A stretch of DNA of 64,000 nt, from NCBI RefSeq assembly GCF_026427595.1, contig NZ_CP101527.1, positions 3,026,001-3,090,000 of the forward strand. Direction: 5' to 3'. Shown here one piece after another: positions 48,293 to 56,192 of this stretch. Source of the DNA: Alkalimarinus sediminis. Its GTDB lineage: Bacteria; Pseudomonadota; Gammaproteobacteria; Pseudomonadales; Oleiphilaceae. A program made the position numbers and the translations under genes. The first letter of the stretch is position 1; each line of letters opens with the position of its first letter. The notes beneath the pieces were generated by a model. The model did no database searches and was not told the origin of the DNA. It saw nothing but the letters and a program-made list of their open reading frames with translations.

Positions 48293-49132
48293 GTGAGCAA
48301 TTTGCTATTTGCACTATACATCCTGCTACCACTATCTGCCCTAGCCGCCATCTGGTTTTCGTTTCGTTACGCCTGGTGGTCAAAAGCAGTCGATTATAAG
48401 CATCCTCGCATTCTGATGTATCACATGGTCAGTGACCCTAAGCCTGGCACCAAGTTCAATGGACTGCGTGTCTCTCCTGCTATGTTTGAAAAACAGCTGC
48501 AGTGGCTAAAACAAAACAACTGGAACTTTGTGACGATGAATCAACTCATCGACAACCATTCACAACTTCCCGAAAAAACCGTCGCGCTAACCTTTGATGA
48601 TGGCTACGAAGACAACTATACCCAAGCCTACCCTTTGATGAAGAAATATGGCGCCTGCGGAACACTGTATCTGGTCATAAATCGACACAACAACGACTGG
48701 TCAACCAAGAAAAAAGCACACCACAATAGCGGTGAGTTAGTAAAAGAACCCAAATTATCCGATGATCAAGTGAACGAAATGGTCAGCTCTGGAGTGTTTG
48801 AGATCGGTGGTCATACGACCAATCATGTCAACCTTAATACCATTGATAAACAAACCAAATATGCGGAGATGAGTGAGTCAAAAGCGATGCTCGAAGAGCA
48901 ACTCAACACCGCCATCAATAGCTTCGCCTATCCTTTTGGTATTTATGGTACAGAAGACCCTGCCATTGCCAAAGAGCTCGGCTATACCAATGCAGTGCTG
49001 GCAGAGGGTGGTATCGAGACAGATATCGATAAAAATCGCTTTAAACTTCGACGAGTTAAAATCAGCGGTAAAGATAACTTTCTAGCGTTTAAAATGCGGA
49101 TGAAAACAGGTAAGCGAGGTTGGAAGAAGTGA
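48293..49132 (+). CDS. NodB-type polysaccharide deacetylase, membrane-anchored
   Basis: The 279-residue protein has an N-terminal membrane helix (about 3-24) and a NodB fold: TFDDGYEDN near residue 100 supplies the catalytic aspartates, GGHTTNH near 176 the metal histidines, and AYPFGIYG near 205 the closing motif. CE4 enzymes remove acetyl groups from GlcNAc-type sugars; other members deformylate Ara4N-lipid. The anchored, probably periplasmic-facing placement suggests it trims a lipid-linked core sugar. GTG start 48293; it ends overlapping the next gene by four bases. Confidence 0.88.
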   Translation: MSNLLFALYILLPLSALAAIWFSFRYAWWSKAVDYKHPRILMYHMVSDPKPGTKFNGLRVSPAMFEKQLQWLKQNNWNFVTMNQLIDNHSQLPEKTVALTFDDGYEDNYTQAYPLMKKYGACGTLYLVINRHNNDWSTKKKAHHNSGELVKEPKLSDDQVNEMVSSGVFEIGGHTTNHVNLNTIDKQTKYAEMSESKAMLEEQLNTAINSFAYPFGIYGTEDPAIAKELGYTNAVLAEGGIETDIDKNRFKLRRVKISGKDNFLAFKMRMKTGKRGWKK

Positions 49133-50115
49133 GTGATAAAACCGTATGGATATTATCAGACGGACTCGCAGGCCATTACAACCAGAGTATTGGCATTAGC
49201 AACGCATTGCAGTCTCGCATGCCCCATGAAGCGGTGATTATCAATATTCGCTTAAAATACAAATTTCTTCGCTCACTTATGCGACTCATCGCCAATCACC
49301 TGCCCTTTTTATTAGGGTATCGATCACTCTCATTTTTTTATCAGCATGATGCGTTGCCGGAAACACCTCCTTCTCTGATCATCTCTGCTGGCGGAAATAC
49401 GCTATTTGCAAACATTGCATTGAGCAAAATAACCGGTCAAACAAACACATTTAGCGGAACGCTTAAAGGCTACCACTCACAAAACATAACAACTGTGTTT
49501 ACTGTTACACCATTGAAACGCGTCTCAAACAACACAGTGCTTGACCTGCCACCGGCTAACATCGAGACCGTACAAAACAACACACCTATCCAGCCATTTT
49601 ACACCCTTCTCATTGGAGGCGATGGCGCAGGTTATATCTACTCTGATGAGGACTGGGTTCAGCTTGCACGAGCGATGTCTACAATCGCTCAACGCGACAA
49701 TATTACTTGGAAGGTCACCACTTCAAGAAGAACCGGAGAAACTGTCGAGAGAAAGCTAGAATCACTGCTATCACAAGACTGTATCGCAGAGGCTGTGTGG
49801 TTCTCTTCAAACCCTCAAAAAGTAGTTAAGCGCTTTCTGGCAGAGGGACAAGTCATATTCTGCACAGAAGATAGCCTGACCATGGTGTCGGAAGCAATAT
49901 ACGCCCATAAGCCAGCCGTCACACTACAGCCCAAGGTGATGAACCCCGATAGCAACGACGCTCAAGCATTGGATAAGTATCAAACCAAAAAATATATCAT
50001 GCGATGCGCTATATCAGAGCTGCACAGCACTTCAGTTGAGGCTGACTTGTTTTGCAAAACCTATCCTGACATAGCAGACCAAATAGCCAGTGCACTAGTA
50101 AGCAAAATAAAATAG
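49129..50115 (+). CDS. ELM1-family GT-B-like protein (second copy)
   Basis: This 328-residue paralogue of the protein at 46147 keeps the same motif order: WILSDGLAGHYNQ, IGGDGAGYIY, SRRTGETVE and TEDSLTMVSEAIYA. Outside those blocks it is very different, so the copies are old or were acquired separately. I start at GTG 49129, whose GTGA overlaps the deacetylase stop; TTG 49120 is the alternative. Coupling to the deacetylase suggests consecutive steps on the same glycan. Confidence 0.8.
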   Translation: MSDKTVWILSDGLAGHYNQSIGISNALQSRMPHEAVIINIRLKYKFLRSLMRLIANHLPFLLGYRSLSFFYQHDALPETPPSLIISAGGNTLFANIALSKITGQTNTFSGTLKGYHSQNITTVFTVTPLKRVSNNTVLDLPPANIETVQNNTPIQPFYTLLIGGDGAGYIYSDEDWVQLARAMSTIAQRDNITWKVTTSRRTGETVERKLESLLSQDCIAEAVWFSSNPQKVVKRFLAEGQVIFCTEDSLTMVSEAIYAHKPAVTLQPKVMNPDSNDAQALDKYQTKKYIMRCAISELHSTSVEADLFCKTYPDIADQIASALVSKIK

Positions 50116-50155
50116 AGAAAGCCAACAAACAGCCTATAAAAAAGACACCATAATT

Positions 50156-51232
50156 ATGACTTCAGATACTAAAAAGAGAATTCTCTGGTGGGGACGTCAT
50201 GGTAACTATGGCCCAAACTATCCCAGAAACAGAACCATTATTAAGTGCCTTAAAAACCTAGGTCACGAGATTATTGAATACCAACCAAGGCTTTCACAAC
50301 TGGCTGGCCTCGAGGCCTCATTTCACGATTTCGACAACATTGATTTAGTTTGGGTACCCTGCTTTAGACAAAGAGACCTCTCATCAGCCTCACGCTGGGC
50401 GAAGAAGCGTAATATCTCTGTAGTATTCGACCCACTGATCAGCGCCTACGACAAACGAGTACATGAAAAGAAAAAATACCCGGCAGGTTCAAGTCGAGCC
50501 AAACGACTGCTGCGCTGGGAGCAAGGGCTGTTTGCCAAAGCCGATACTGTGATTGCTGATACATCGAGTCATAAGCAATACTTTATAGATCAACTTGGCT
50601 GCACTGAAGACAAAGTGGTAGTCATTCCAGTATCTGCCGAAGAAGAACTTTTTTACCCCAAAGAAACAGCAAAGAATGATCATCCAGAAGTACTCTTTTT
50701 CGGTACATTTATAGGCCTCCAAGGCCCCGTTTATATAGCCGAATCCATCAAGCACTATAGTGGGAGCCCGATCACATTGACCTTTTTAGGCGACGGCCCT
50801 GAGCGTAAGCAGTGCGAGGCAATATGTCAGAGTATCAACAACCCTAACGTAAACGTTCAATTTGAAGACTGGATCCCCTTTCACGATCTACCTGATCGCA
50901 TTCGTCAATCTGATATTTGCTTAGGTGTATTTGGCACAGGCGAGAAGTCCTTCAGAGTAATTCCTAATAAAGTTTACCAAGCACTGGCCTGTGGAAGACC
51001 CGTCATTACGATGAAAGGTGACGCTTACCCGGCGTTTGATACACAAAGTAATCATGAAATTTACTTCTGCCAAGCCGGTGACCCTGAATCCATCGCTAAC
51101 CGGATAAAAGAGGTCGTTGAAGATAAAAACAGTACCGCTACTGGCGCATCAATATATAAACAATATTTTTCCAATGAACTCGTAACACAAACACTGCAGA
51201 AAATATTAGCATCTAGCAAGAGTGCCAAGTAA
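50156..51232 (+). CDS. GT4-family glycosyltransferase
   Basis: This 358-residue GT-B enzyme begins KRILWWGRHGNYGPNY, and the C-terminal donor domain has FFGTFIGLQGP near 180, FLGDGPERKQ near 208 and RVIPNKVYQALACGRPVI near 268. No helices are predicted to span the membrane. It follows the second ELM1 gene by 40 bases. Confidence 0.87.
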   Translation: MTSDTKKRILWWGRHGNYGPNYPRNRTIIKCLKNLGHEIIEYQPRLSQLAGLEASFHDFDNIDLVWVPCFRQRDLSSASRWAKKRNISVVFDPLISAYDKRVHEKKKYPAGSSRAKRLLRWEQGLFAKADTVIADTSSHKQYFIDQLGCTEDKVVVIPVSAEEELFYPKETAKNDHPEVLFFGTFIGLQGPVYIAESIKHYSGSPITLTFLGDGPERKQCEAICQSINNPNVNVQFEDWIPFHDLPDRIRQSDICLGVFGTGEKSFRVIPNKVYQALACGRPVITMKGDAYPAFDTQSNHEIYFCQAGDPESIANRIKEVVEDKNSTATGASIYKQYFSNELVTQTLQKILASSKSAK

Positions 51233-51329
51233 CTCACTCTATCAAAGCTGTCAGTATCATTGTTATAGATAGGTCATTGGTTTTAAGTATAATGCCAAGT
51301 AATGTGAGAATAACTTTAGGTAAAACACT

Positions 51330-52112
51330 ATGTCTGATTTGGTCTCGATAGTAATAGCCAATTATAACTATGCGGAGTTTCTCTCAGAATCTATCCGCTC
51401 AGCACAACAGCAGACCTACTCAAATATTGAGATTATCTACATAGATGACGGCTCTACAGACAACAGCCTAGAAATTGCACGCGAGTTCGACATCACTATA
51501 TTATCGCAGCAAAACCAAGGTGTCTGTGCCGCCAGAAACAACGCAGTGGAATTTGCTAAGGGCAAATATATACTGTTTCTGGATGCCGATGATATATTAA
51601 TGCCTAACGCCGTAGAGCACTTATATCACCTGATGAAAGCATCAGATCCCGATGTAGGTTATATCTATGCACAGATGGAGTACTTTGACCATAAATCCGG
51701 AATATTTGAGTCAAGAGAGTTTTGCCCTAAAGCTCTCGCAAAGGGCAACTATATTTCAGTCACTTGTCTGTTTAACAGAGCCCAATTCTTAAAAGTCGGA
51801 GGTTTTGATAGGGGACTGGTTGCGAGAGAAGACTGGGAGCTATTTATTCGTCTATGGCACCATGGAATAAAAGGCCGCTTACTCGCTGAGCCTATATTGA
51901 AATGCAGGAAGCACAAGGATGTGAAAAAGACTCGATTGAACACCCAAAAGCACCTTATAGCAACCAAGCTATTTTATAAGTTTCCCCGTTTCTTTATCAA
52001 AAAGTTTTTACTAAAACCTTGGAGATTTATATATTACTTAATTGCTTATCCAGTCAGCAAAAATATAAACCAATTCGGCACTTCGTCAAACCTTCCCAAA
52101 GTTGTTAAGTAA
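51330..52112 (+). CDS. GT2-family glycosyltransferase
   Basis: This 260-residue GT-A enzyme starts SDLVSIVIANYNYAEFLSES. The nucleotide site is IYIDDGSTDNS near residue 37, the DxD motif FLDADD near 84, and the acceptor motif AREDWELFIRLW near 165. It resembles the family that adds sugars to O-antigen or core. Base composition looks AT-rich from here to 56 kb. Confidence 0.88.
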   Translation: MSDLVSIVIANYNYAEFLSESIRSAQQQTYSNIEIIYIDDGSTDNSLEIAREFDITILSQQNQGVCAARNNAVEFAKGKYILFLDADDILMPNAVEHLYHLMKASDPDVGYIYAQMEYFDHKSGIFESREFCPKALAKGNYISVTCLFNRAQFLKVGGFDRGLVAREDWELFIRLWHHGIKGRLLAEPILKCRKHKDVKKTRLNTQKHLIATKLFYKFPRFFIKKFLLKPWRFIYYLIAYPVSKNINQFGTSSNLPKVVK

Positions 52113-52183
52113 TAGAGAAGTTAGAGCTGGGTGTTACCATGACTATTAACTGATATCTTTGGCAAACAAAAAATTAGGTGTTT

Positions 52184-52978
52184 ATGCTTACCATAGTAAT
52201 AGTCTCATACAATAGTTTTACCACTATCACACACTGTTTAGATGAACTAATTACATCTAAACAGTTCTCTATTATGATTGTAGATAATGCAAGTCCAGAT
52301 GGCAGCGGTCAAAAGTTGGCATTAAAATACCCAAATATCACATTAATACAGCTTCCCGAAAACCTCGGTTACGGATCTGCAGCAAATAGAGCCCTCGAAC
52401 ATATCGATACAAAATATAGCCTACTGCTCAATCCAGACGTCTTAGCAAATAGCCAACTGATAAACAATCTTCTCTCCTCAGCCTGCTCATTAAAGAACTT
52501 TACTGTTCTGTCTCCTGCAACAGAAAAGGCAGACTTTGTTAAAAAAGGGGTAGTTGATAAAGACTGGACGCTTGGAGCTGCAATGTTATTTAATATGGAA
52601 AAGCTTAGAAAAGTTGGCTTTTTTGATGAGAACTTCTTTCTATTTTTTGAAGAAACTGATTTATGTTATCGAATAAAATCAATAGGTGAAAAAATACTAT
52701 TAGATTCCGATATTTATATTGAGCACCTAGAGGGGCAAAGCAGCACCCCAAGCAACAAAGTTGAATATTTAAAATATTGGCATTATGGATGGTCAGAGGT
52801 TTACTTTAATGACAAGCATGATCTCAATAAAGGGAAAAAAAATTCACTTAGGGTCGTTTTGACCTGCCTTAGAAAATACCTATTCACCTTATCGATTAGT
52901 AAAAAAGCAAGCTACAAAGCACGTTTTTTAGGCGGCCTTAGTTATCTCAGAGGGTTTTCCTCGAATAAGAGACTATAG
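52184..52978 (+). CDS. GT2-family glycosyltransferase (rhamnosyltransferase-like)
   Basis: This 264-residue protein has the compact N terminus LTIVIVSYNSFTTI, DNASPDGSG near residue 38, LLNPDV (DxD equivalent) near 86 and FFLFFEETDLCYRI near 150, the last typical of WbbL-like rhamnosyl or related transferases. ATG 52184 is preferred over GTG 52178 because TAGGTG then lies at normal spacing. It is the last gene of the rightward glycan block. Confidence 0.85.
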   Translation: MLTIVIVSYNSFTTITHCLDELITSKQFSIMIVDNASPDGSGQKLALKYPNITLIQLPENLGYGSAANRALEHIDTKYSLLLNPDVLANSQLINNLLSSACSLKNFTVLSPATEKADFVKKGVVDKDWTLGAAMLFNMEKLRKVGFFDENFFLFFEETDLCYRIKSIGEKILLDSDIYIEHLEGQSSTPSNKVEYLKYWHYGWSEVYFNDKHDLNKGKKNSLRVVLTCLRKYLFTLSISKKASYKARFLGGLSYLRGFSSNKRL

Positions 52979-53086
52979 CTATGTTTAGTAAAGCTCGACC
53001 ATCGAAGCTGAATACATAATACATTGATACTGAGAGCATTTATTATATAAATAGCATTTGAACCACGGAGCGATATAAGAATAAAG

Positions 53087-54289
53087 TTAGCTCCGATAGT
53101 TTTTTATTAGCTTACTGTCAGAGCAAATAACCATAAAAAATGGTATCCAGAACAGGAACTGAGAAATGGCTCTGGGCTGAGCTACAAGGGATTCCCCTTC
53201 GACAAGTAAACACCCTACTCCTGCAAAAAGAGCCAAGAGCCAAGGACTTCGAGATTTAATACCCAAAGCGGTCGCGTATATCAAAGTCAAAACCATCAAA
53301 CAAAAACCTAACACCCCGGATCGCAAAAGGTGATGAGAAAAACTACTGTGCTCTGTTATTTGTATCGCAGTACCCGTTTGAACGCTAAAAGAATAGTCAT
53401 AACCACAACCAAACAATAGGCCACATGATTTCAAATCAGCGACGACCTGATCAAAAATAACGGTTCGATAACTGCTCCCCCTAGTAAAGAAAGAGTCAAA
53501 TATACCCATATCAAAGAGCCAATAAGCAATAATGCTAGCTATAACCACCCCAACGATCACTTTGACACTAATAAATCTATAGCCGTTTAGCACTCCAAGC
53601 AATACAAAAAATGGAGTCGCTGCCAATAGGCCCAGCAACCCCATTCGAGACTCTAGCAATAAACAAACAACCAACAACACCAAAGGCAACATAACTAAGG
53701 AAAAATACTTTTTTGCATCACTTAGAAATAAGAGGCAAGAGCAAACCGCGACACTTAAATATGCAGTCATATAGGTTGGTACAAACAACTGCCAACCATA
53801 GAACCAAGGTCGAGCAGGCAAAGTTTTACCGTCAAAAAACACGTACCAAAATAATTGGCATGAAATATAAAATGTTATTAGCATGCAGGTAGAGTAAGCA
53901 AACACTCTTGGTGATAATAAGCGCAATGAAACTAAATGATAGATAGCTAGTAAAAGTGCAAAAATATAAAAAAAGTATTTAATTTTACTTAGCTCATTAG
54001 TCAATGCCATATATACAGAGGTATAAAGCAGAAATACCACTAAAAGCTTTACTGAATTAAGCTCAAAAAGCGCTTTTATATGTACAGGCCTAGTTAGAAG
54101 TAGCGCTGGAAGCATTACGCCGATGTAGAATATATTATTCACTTCCTTGTTAGAGAACGTCGACACAAAAGAAAGAATGTGCGCCATAAAGCCAATAAAC
54201 AAGTACGCTGCTAATTTATTATTCTTTACAATATCAGCTACAGCGCTAGTACTTTCGAAACAAGCTTTTCTGTTAGTGCTTTCTCTCAC
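53087..54289 (-). CDS. O-antigen ligase/polymerase-like membrane protein (WaaL/Wzy)
   Basis: The 400-residue protein has about ten hydrophobic segments and a large periplasmic loop between roughly residues 270 and 325. LLLESRMGLLGLLA near 220 and EHSSFSHHLLRSGVLG near 320 fit the Wzy_C signature with its arginine and histidine. WaaL and Wzy share this architecture and cannot be told apart here; its place next to core glycosyltransferases favours ligase. Its start overlaps the preceding gene by four bases (ATGA). Confidence 0.8.
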   Translation of the reverse strand: MRESTNRKACFESTSAVADIVKNNKLAAYLFIGFMAHILSFVSTFSNKEVNNIFYIGVMLPALLLTRPVHIKALFELNSVKLLVVFLLYTSVYMALTNELSKIKYFFYIFALLLAIYHLVSLRLLSPRVFAYSTCMLITFYISCQLFWYVFFDGKTLPARPWFYGWQLFVPTYMTAYLSVAVCSCLLFLSDAKKYFSLVMLPLVLLVVCLLLESRMGLLGLLAATPFFVLLGVLNGYRFISVKVIVGVVIASIIAYWLFDMGIFDSFFTRGSSYRTVIFDQVVADLKSCGLLFGCGYDYSFSVQTGTAIQITEHSSFSHHLLRSGVLGFCLMVLTLIYATALGIKSRSPWLLALFAGVGCLLVEGESLVAQPRAISQFLFWIPFFMVICSDSKLIKNYRS

Positions 54290-55254
54290 TTAACACCCCT
54301 ACCCTTCAAGAGGTCAACAAAGCGATAATACTTATTTCCACGAATGAGTTTAAACAGGCGTTTCCTTACATTATTTTGATTTGCAAAAAACCAATTGGAA
54401 TTTGTTTTCAATAACTGAAATAGAGATATATTCAGAAAGTTAAACTCAGTTCTTAGTAATTTTTTTTTGTATTCTGTAAGTACAGCAAGATACTGCTCCT
54501 GAACCAGAACCTCTCTATCCAACAGGTCATCAATTAAATTGCTAAGTCTTTGCTGGGATGAAAGATAACGTGAAGACTTAGAGGCCGCATTCGCTTTTAT
54601 ATTTCGTAAAGAAAAGTTATTGTGCGTGTTGCTGTCATGAATTCTGTGCATTACAAGCGCCTCATCAACATAAGAAATACTGTCAGTACAAGCCGCGATC
54701 ATTGCTATCCATTGGTCATACATAACATAACTTGAAAAAGGTACTACCTTATCCGCTAATTCACGATTAAACATCATTGCATGTCCGGAAATACAGTTGA
54801 AGTTTAAGAAATAGAGAGGGCTCAATTCTGCAGTAAACCTTGAAATAGAAAAGACGTCTTCAATTGGGCGAGCAATCATATCACCATGCTGATCTATTAA
54901 TTCACTACGGCTATAAATAAGTGAATTACTACCAATTTTATCTAGCAAAGTTTCTAGTTTGTTAAGACTCCAGATATCATCCTGATCACAAAAAGCAATA
55001 TAATCTCCAGTGGCATGCCTTAGTCCATTTTCGAAATTCTCATTAACCCCATGACAAGTATTGTCATGCCAATAAATAAAACTATATTTCGACACAAAAG
55101 ATTCTACGATCTCTTTTGTTTTATCAGTTGAACCATCGTCGGATACTATTATCTCAAAAGGAACAACTGTCTGATTTACTACAGACTCCAACTGTTCATT
55201 TAAATATAAGGCGCCATTGTATGTGGCTAGCACTACAGATATCTTCGCCTTCAT
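54286..55254 (-). CDS. GT2-family glycosyltransferase
   Basis: This 322-residue GT-A enzyme begins KAKISVVLATYNGALYLNEQ, with VSDDGSTDKT near residue 38 and the DxD-like FCDQDDIWS near 89, typical of rhamnosyl or galactosyl GT2 members. The C-terminal 100 residues are basic and helical. It is coupled to the ligase-like gene by a four-base overlap. Confidence 0.88.
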   Translation of the reverse strand: MKAKISVVLATYNGALYLNEQLESVVNQTVVPFEIIVSDDGSTDKTKEIVESFVSKYSFIYWHDNTCHGVNENFENGLRHATGDYIAFCDQDDIWSLNKLETLLDKIGSNSLIYSRSELIDQHGDMIARPIEDVFSISRFTAELSPLYFLNFNCISGHAMMFNRELADKVVPFSSYVMYDQWIAMIAACTDSISYVDEALVMHRIHDSNTHNNFSLRNIKANAASKSSRYLSSQQRLSNLIDDLLDREVLVQEQYLAVLTEYKKKLLRTEFNFLNISLFQLLKTNSNWFFANQNNVRKRLFKLIRGNKYYRFVDLLKGRGVK

Positions 55255-55312
55255 ACTCCCTTTAACCCAATTTCAATTTAATTAATGTTGTCATGTCATA
55301 ATTTTAAAGAAG

Positions 55313-56077
55313 CTAGTGACGCTTATACCCTTTAAACGGACGCCAAAAAAAGTACTCTACTATTTTCAACAAAACATTTTCCCTTATTTTCTTTGCTCTA
55401 TACTTCCATGTTCTATGCTTTTTGGCTCGAACACTTTTTCTATCCTTTTCGAGAATAGATTCAACCTCTGGCGCTGGCTTTATTAACCAAGGATCTACAC
55501 CCTTTAACATGATACCGGCATTACGTTTATACTCAACCCAATCATCCGCCATCAGCCATACTTCACCATTTACTTCTATAAGCTTTTCTGCTGCAGCTTT
55601 ATTTATAACATAGCCCATCCCCCACCAAGCTTTTTTAACGTCAACCATTCTATATTTACTATTCAAAATAGTACTCGGTTTCGTACAAAAACCCTTTAAT
55701 GATGTCAATAACAAAACACGTGGTTCAGAGGAAACTAACCATTCTCGAATGCGTTCTAAGACGTCAGGTGTATCAACTGAGAGCTCGATATCATCTTCTA
55801 GTATTAAAGCATAATCACTGTCAGAGCCCAATAACGTGCGGTACGCTTTTTGATGACTAAGAGCACACCCGATCTCTCCTCTTGAAAAGCCTCTTCCGGT
55901 TACATCCAATGATTTTTTGCAATTATACTTTTCATTAACATCAGCAGCGGACATTTTTCTTCCGTCAATAGCAGAGATGAACTCATAGTTTTCCAGTTTC
56001 AACTGACCTAATGCTAATTCCATTCTTGCCCGGCGATCGAGACTTGAGGCAAGGTTGATAATATAAATTTTGCACAT
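55313..56077 (-). CDS. GT25-family LPS glycosyltransferase (Lex2/LgtB-like)
   Basis: This 254-residue protein has the GT25 hallmarks: IYIINLASSLDRRARM at the start, FSRGEIGCALSHQKAY near residue 64, and LILEDDIELS near 90. Family members add galactose or glucose to lipooligosaccharide. It is the first gene of the leftward glycan block and follows glnE by 115 bases. Confidence 0.9.
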   Translation of the reverse strand: MCKIYIINLASSLDRRARMELALGQLKLENYEFISAIDGRKMSAADVNEKYNCKKSLDVTGRGFSRGEIGCALSHQKAYRTLLGSDSDYALILEDDIELSVDTPDVLERIREWLVSSEPRVLLLTSLKGFCTKPSTILNSKYRMVDVKKAWWGMGYVINKAAAEKLIEVNGEVWLMADDWVEYKRNAGIMLKGVDPWLIKPAPEVESILEKDRKSVRAKKHRTWKYRAKKIRENVLLKIVEYFFWRPFKGYKRH

Positions 56078-56192
56078 TCTATTTGTACTCTACTAAACCG
56101 CATTCACCATTTAAATACTCAAAAGCCGAAGCGAACTTAAAATGACGACAATAATAACATTTCCCACAATTACGAGCATCGACTTTCTAGAG

